Source: JASLCR01 sp046462475 (lineage in GTDB: Bacteria > Patescibacteriota > Saccharimonadia > Saccharimonadales > Saccharimonadaceae). From it: 16,118 nucleotides of DNA. The translations under genes and the position numbers were made by a program. A model generated the notes under the pieces. It did no database searches. It had not been told where the DNA came from and saw only the letters and a program-made list of their open reading frames with translations. This document shows, piece by piece, positions 13,209-16,118 of this stretch (its first letter is position 1; every line of letters begins with the position of its first letter). Where the stretch lies: positions 1 to 16,118 of the forward strand of contig JBKGVB010000034.1 in NCBI GenBank assembly GCA_046462475.1, read 5' to 3'.

Positions 13209-14477
13209 ATGACTAAACCTTATGTCACACTCATGGGAAAAGCCGTGAAGTATATCGCCGCCTTGCGCGGTGGCGGCTCGGCCCTCCCAGGACTTTTTGT
13301 CGAAAAGATCGACCCTACCTTTATAGCCCGCACCCTCGCCTCACTTCCCGAAGGCGTCGTCGTAATTAGCGGTACAAATGGCAAAACTACTACAACAAAA
13401 ATGGTCGTCGAGCTTCTCGAGAGCCAAGGATTAAGGGTGTTCACTAATCGTACTGGCAGCAATTTCACTCGAGGTGTTGCAGCGGCCCTGCTCGGTGAGG
13501 TCGATATAAAAGGCAACCTGGACGCAGATATTGCCGTGCTCGAACTTGATGAGGCTCATGCGGTGCATTTCGTAAAAGCCGTTTCGCCGCGATACAGCCT
13601 CTTACTGAATGTCATGCGCGACCAACTAGACCGTTTTGGTGAGATTGACACTACAGCAAAACTACTGCAAGTGATCGCAGAATCGACCAAAGAAAAGGTG
13701 GTAATCAATCGAGAGGACCCTCGTCTTCTTCGAGTCGGTCGATCTCTCCCCCGAGAAAAAGCCGTATATTTTGGACTTGGCAAAGAAGCGAACGATACCT
13801 TCCCGACAGATGATGATATGCGCTCAGGTGCGACAAAGACAAATGCCCCCAAGCCTCAAGCACTCAGCATTCTCGAAGCACTCGACGGACAAACAGGTGA
13901 GTTCACGATCAACGGCCGTAAACTCGCCACCAATCTAAAGCTTGAAGGAATTTATAACGTATACAACGCCGCAGCGGCACTTGGACTCGTGGCAACAATC
14001 GTAAAATCTATTGATTACGAACGTCTAAAAACCTCACTGGCAAACGTTACTCCAGCATTTGGGCGCGGAGAAAGCGTGATGATCGACAATCAGCCCGTCG
14101 AGCTCGTACTCGTCAAGAATCCGGCTGGTTTTCGCCTTGGCCTTAAATCATTCCCACCTGAAGGCTACGCTACGATGATCGCCATCAACGACAATTATGC
14201 CGACGGACGTGACATGAGCTGGCTATGGGACGTCGATTTTGATAGCTTACGCCCCGGAGGCGTCGCGTATGTGAGTGGTATTCGCGCATATGACATGGCA
14301 CTAAGGCTACAATATGAAGAAGTTGAGATTGCCAAGGTAGATACTGCTTTGAAGCAAAGTCTCCATGAATTCCTCAAAGCAAACACCGGACCAAAACGCA
14401 TCTATTGCAGCTATACCGCGATGCTTGCTTTGCGTCGAGAGTTAGGAAAGATAGCTCATATGGAGAAAGTCTCATGA
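13209..14477 (+). CDS. murT: Lipid II isoglutaminyl synthase subunit MurT
   Basis: This is a 422-residue Mur-ligase-like subunit. With GatD it amidates the alpha-carboxyl of D-Glu in lipid II to D-isoglutamine using ATP and glutamine-derived ammonia. Visible parts: GGGSALPGLFVEKIDP at the N-terminus, the ATP-binding loop SGTNGKTTTTK (54-64), TNRTGSNFTRGVAAALL (79-95), LELDEAH, the MRDQLDRFGEID segment (136-147), YNVYNAAAAL (249-258), FGRGE (284-288) and the C-terminal DUF1727 part with NDNYADGRDMSWLWDVDF (327-344), whose Asp341 region should contact the GatD active site. The Cys4 zinc ribbon of Staphylococcus-type MurT, expected near residues 190-225, is absent; the only Cys is at 400. ATG 13209 is chosen over 13203 because of the promoter position. 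The stop overlaps the gatD start in ATGA. Confidence 0.93.
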   Translation: MTKPYVTLMGKAVKYIAALRGGGSALPGLFVEKIDPTFIARTLASLPEGVVVISGTNGKTTTTKMVVELLESQGLRVFTNRTGSNFTRGVAAALLGEVDIKGNLDADIAVLELDEAHAVHFVKAVSPRYSLLLNVMRDQLDRFGEIDTTAKLLQVIAESTKEKVVINREDPRLLRVGRSLPREKAVYFGLGKEANDTFPTDDDMRSGATKTNAPKPQALSILEALDGQTGEFTINGRKLATNLKLEGIYNVYNAAAALGLVATIVKSIDYERLKTSLANVTPAFGRGESVMIDNQPVELVLVKNPAGFRLGLKSFPPEGYATMIAINDNYADGRDMSWLWDVDFDSLRPGGVAYVSGIRAYDMALRLQYEEVEIAKVDTALKQSLHEFLKANTGPKRIYCSYTAMLALRRELGKIAHMEKVS

Positions 14478-15193
14478 GACAAAAACTCACCATCCTGCAG
14501 CTCTACCCGCGCGATATGAATATTTACGGAGACTGGGGCAATGTCCTGACACTCAAGCGACGTGCCGAATGGCACGGGTACGATGTAGAGTTGCTCGAGT
14601 ATAATCCGGGAGATACATTCCCAGACCATGTAGATGTGATTGTTGGCGGCGGCGGGCAAGACTCCGGCCAGTCGGTCGTTCAAGATGATTTACAAAAAAT
14701 CGGACCACACCTCCACAAGCTCGCAGATGCCGACACTCCAATGCTCGTGATTTGTGGCCTCTACCAGCTGTACGGTAAATTCTTTAAGACAAAAGAGGGC
14801 GTAACGATTCCAGGTATCGGCATTTTCGATATGGAGACACACGGCGGACCTGAGCGACTAATCGGTAATATCATCACCGAGAGCCCTGATTTTGGTCAAA
14901 TTATTGGCTACGAAAATCACAGCGGCCTCACCTACCTCGGCAAAGATATCACACCGCTTGGTAAAGTGATTCGCGGCGCGGGCAATAATGGCCAAGATGA
15001 ATTTGAAGGTGCCAGATACAAAAATGTTATCGGAAGCTACCTTCATGGATCTCTCCTCCCTAAAAATCCTACTCTAGCCGACTGGCTACTCGAGCAAGCT
15101 GCCATACGTAGATATGGAGAATTCACTCCTACTGTCATTGATGATCAATTCGCCAACAAGGCTCGAGAGATCGCCCTTAAACGTCCTCGCTAA
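14474..15193 (+). CDS. gatD: Lipid II isoglutaminyl synthase glutaminase subunit GatD
   Basis: This 239-residue class I glutamine amidotransferase-like glutaminase hydrolyses glutamine and passes ammonia to MurT. The opening LTILQLYPRDMNIYGDWGNVLTLKRRAEWHG is typical of GatD/CobB-type enzymes. The nucleophile is Cys94 in LVICGLYQLYG, the same number as in Staphylococcus aureus GatD; Arg128 in GGPERLIGN matches the substrate-binding Arg; the catalytic His is at 191 in SYLHGSLLPKNP. GGGGQDSGQ (58-66) and GYENHSG (145-151) are further family marks. The start ATG 14474 overlaps the murT stop (ATGA), with GGAG nine bases upstream, so the subunits are translated in a coupled way. A frame extension upstream to 14405 lies wholly inside murT and is rejected. 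Confidence 0.94.
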   Translation: MRQKLTILQLYPRDMNIYGDWGNVLTLKRRAEWHGYDVELLEYNPGDTFPDHVDVIVGGGGQDSGQSVVQDDLQKIGPHLHKLADADTPMLVICGLYQLYGKFFKTKEGVTIPGIGIFDMETHGGPERLIGNIITESPDFGQIIGYENHSGLTYLGKDITPLGKVIRGAGNNGQDEFEGARYKNVIGSYLHGSLLPKNPTLADWLLEQAAIRRYGEFTPTVIDDQFANKAREIALKRPR

Positions 15194-15217
15194 ATTTGAT
15201 TTTTTGAATATTCCTTA

Positions 15218-15223
15218 TATTAT
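15218..15223 (+). promoter_or_regulatory. Promoter (-10 TATTAT, possible -35 TTGATT 15196-15201), predicted leaderless
   Basis: TATTAT is followed by ACGCCT and then ATG 15230. TTGATT 16 bases upstream is a reasonable -35. There is no Shine-Dalgarno sequence before the cupin gene. Confidence 0.5.
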
Positions 15224-15229
15224 ACGCCT

Positions 15230-15532
15230 ATGGAATCGTTCAGTCTGACTGTTGAGAACTTGATTCAAAACACCGATGCAAGCCTAGCGCGCGTTGCTCT
15301 GTTTGGCACCAACAATATTATCGTCAACCATCAGTCCGATATGTTGTACTCCGTCGAGTCAGGAGGCGGCGTGATGCTAGTCGGCGACAAGCTACACTAT
15401 CTCTCAGCCGGTAGCTCGGTAGATATCCCCGCAGGGACTCCCTACCAGGACCAAAGTGAAGGGGCAGACCCACTTGTCATGCTCGCCTTTGCCACTCCCG
15501 CCTTCGACCCTGAATGTATCGAAGTAATCTAG
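15230..15532 (+). CDS. Small single-domain cupin protein
   Basis: This is a 100-residue protein with the cupin beta-barrel pattern. A first strand group (ARVALFGTNNIIVNHQSD) is followed by the conserved turn ESGGGVMLVGDKLHYLSAGSSVDIPAGTPYQDQSEG, in which GDKxxxLxxGxxVxIPAGTPY is the second half of a cupin. The usual metal-binding pattern HxHxxxxE is reduced: one His in NNIIVNHQSD, Glu in ESGGG, and Tyr/Gln where the last His normally follows PAGTPH. Metal binding and enzymatic activity are therefore doubtful. Comparable small cupins may act as sugar-binding or sensory proteins, but nothing here identifies a ligand. It is transcribed from its own leaderless-type promoter and its TAG stop overlaps the bcp stop on the opposite strand in a shared CTAG. 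Confidence 0.8.
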   Translation: MESFSLTVENLIQNTDASLARVALFGTNNIIVNHQSDMLYSVESGGGVMLVGDKLHYLSAGSSVDIPAGTPYQDQSEGADPLVMLAFATPAFDPECIEVI

Positions 15533-15996
15533 TTTACCGCCGACTGAAGCTTCTTTAGCTCTGCCACAACTTGTTCGCCATGCCCAAGAGGCGTGACGCG
15601 ACCATATACCTTACGCACGGTTCCTTCTGGATCGATTAAAAATGTCTTGCGCAGGACCCCCTCCTTGCCAAACATCTTCTTACCCCAAGCTCCATAAGCA
15701 TCCATTACTTCATGATCCGGATCGGTAGCAAGTGTGAAGTTAAGGTTATACTTCGTCTTAAACTTTTCATGAGAAGCCGGATCATCACGACTAATCCCAA
15801 GTACATCTGCGCCAAGCGCCGTTAGCTCATCGCGCGCATCGCGAATACTACAGGCTTCAGTCGTACAGCCAGGCGTATCATCCTTTGGATAAAAGTAGAG
15901 TACGAGCCATTTTCCTGTATAGTCCGCTAGTCTATGAGTCTTGCCGTCAACACCTTTGAGGGCAAAATCTGGAGCTTTATATGGTACTTCTTTCAT
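15529..15996 (-). CDS. bcp: Thiol peroxidase of the Bcp/PrxQ family
   Basis: This 155-residue peroxiredoxin reduces hydrogen peroxide and organic hydroperoxides in the cytoplasm using thioredoxin-like donors. The active-site segment YFYPKDDTPGCTTEACSIRD holds the peroxidatic Cys44 and resolving Cys49 five residues later, the hallmark of two-Cys Bcp proteins. APDFALKGVDGKTHRLADYTGK at the start, GISRDDPASHEKF and RKTFLIDPEGTVRKVY are further family segments, and the length is normal. No thioredoxin gene is in the window. ATG 15994-15996 follows TATAAT by six bases, with AGG the only Shine-Dalgarno-like bases, so a leaderless message is likely. It converges on the cupin gene with a four-base overlap. 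Confidence 0.95.
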   Translation of the reverse strand: MKEVPYKAPDFALKGVDGKTHRLADYTGKWLVLYFYPKDDTPGCTTEACSIRDARDELTALGADVLGISRDDPASHEKFKTKYNLNFTLATDPDHEVMDAYGAWGKKMFGKEGVLRKTFLIDPEGTVRKVYGRVTPLGHGEQVVAELKKLQSAVN

Positions 15997-16002
15997 ATAC
16001 CT

Positions 16003-16008
16003 ATTATA
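16003..16008 (-). promoter_or_regulatory. -10 box TATAAT of bcp, predicted leaderless
   Basis: The minus strand reads TATAAT, then AGGTAT, then ATG 15996. It is divergent from the tRNA promoter 28 bp away. Confidence 0.55.
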
Positions 16009-16035
16009 CCACTGGAATTATTGTAGCTTTTCGGC

Positions 16036-16041
16036 TATAAT
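16036..16041 (+). promoter_or_regulatory. -10 box TATAAT of the tRNA-Pro gene
   Basis: A perfect TATAAT preceded by C lies 19 nt before the first base of the tRNA, which leaves a short 5' leader for RNase P. No strong -35 is seen. Confidence 0.55.
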
Positions 16042-16060
16042 CTCTGAAGGTAACACCTAT

Positions 16061-16118
16061 CGGGGTGTGGCGCAGTTGATAGCGCGCTCGGTTTGGGACC
16101 GAGAGGTCGAAGGTTTGA
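16061..16118 (+). tRNA. tRNA-Pro (anticodon UGG), 3' truncated by window edge
   Basis: The acceptor 5' strand is CGGGGTG (16061-16067). The D stem GCGC/GCGC (16070-16073, 16082-16085) encloses an 8-nt loop AGTTGATA. The anticodon stem CTCGG/CCGAG (16087-16091, 16099-16103) has loop TTTGGGA, giving anticodon TGG at 16094-16096 with G37, as usual for proline. Variable loop AGGTC is followed by the T-stem 5' strand GAAGG and the first T-loop bases TTTGA, where the window stops. C1 at the start of the acceptor fits bacterial tRNA-Pro, whose first pair is often C1-G72. The D-loop has GA instead of G18-G19 and the T-loop has T instead of C56. Confidence 0.9.

Noticed and set aside
14405..14473. N-terminal extension of GatD
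   Set aside because: It lies wholly inside the murT coding region. ATG 14474 gives the standard ATGA overlap and numbering that matches the known Cys94.
14475..14477. UGA recoding as in Gracilibacteria/Absconditabacteria
   Set aside because: TGA ends MurT and the ABC-2 permease at the expected family lengths, so the standard code applies.

Overview
The window looks like a chromosomal segment of a Patescibacteria/CPR bacterium, most likely Candidatus Saccharibacteria (TM7). This is inferred from a compact, roughly half-GC sequence with very short intergenic gaps, Gram-positive-type MurT/GatD lipid II amidation genes, a tRNA-guanine transglycosylase with an enlarged central insert, a membrane-anchored Clp-like AAA+ ATPase, and several small membrane or secreted proteins that resemble lineage-specific CPR families. 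TGA is used as an ordinary stop (MurT, the ABC-2 permease), so UGA is not recoded as in Gracilibacteria/Absconditabacteria. I could run no database search; family calls rest on recognised motifs.

Layout. 1-495: 3' end of a UvrA-family ABC ATPase. 597-1608: three small genes (DUF1761-like membrane protein, a two-TM protein on the minus strand, ChaB). 1717-4867: three cell-surface genes in a row: a TM-anchored Ser/Thr/Pro-rich protein, a 195-residue secreted repeat protein, and a 621-residue anchored repeat protein built from the same repeat motif. Strong RNA-hairpin-forming inverted repeats lie in front of the second and third. 4923-5564: a Crp/Fnr regulator, converging on an orphan ABC-2/YhgE-like permease (5567-6685, minus). 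6757-9709: queuosine salvage genes queA and tgt, with a convergent QPTR/YhhQ-type queuosine-precursor transporter. 9751-13152 (minus): a three-gene operon of a small membrane protein, a membrane-anchored double-AAA+ Clp-like ATPase with no aromatic pore loops and an altered first ATPase site, and a single-TM protein with a Cys-containing outer domain. 13209-15193: murT-gatD. 15230-15996: a small cupin gene converging on bcp. 16061-16118: 5' part of tRNA-Pro(UGG).

How the parts fit. MurT/GatD amidate lipid II for peptidoglycan cross-linking. QueA, Tgt and the transporter form a salvage route to queuosine-type tRNA modification. The surface genes presumably build an extracellular layer or fibre, and the adjacent Crp/Fnr protein is a candidate regulator. 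The most novel-looking unit is the Clp-like operon.

Gene starts fall into two classes. One class has strong Shine-Dalgarno sequences (the surface genes, ChaB, Crp, DUF1761 and the last gene of the Clp operon). The other has a -10 hexamer only 6-8 nt before the start codon and no Shine-Dalgarno sequence, which predicts leaderless mRNAs (seven starts). There is no gene-free stretch above about 110 bases. No insertion sequences, CRISPR arrays, rRNA genes or phage genes were seen.
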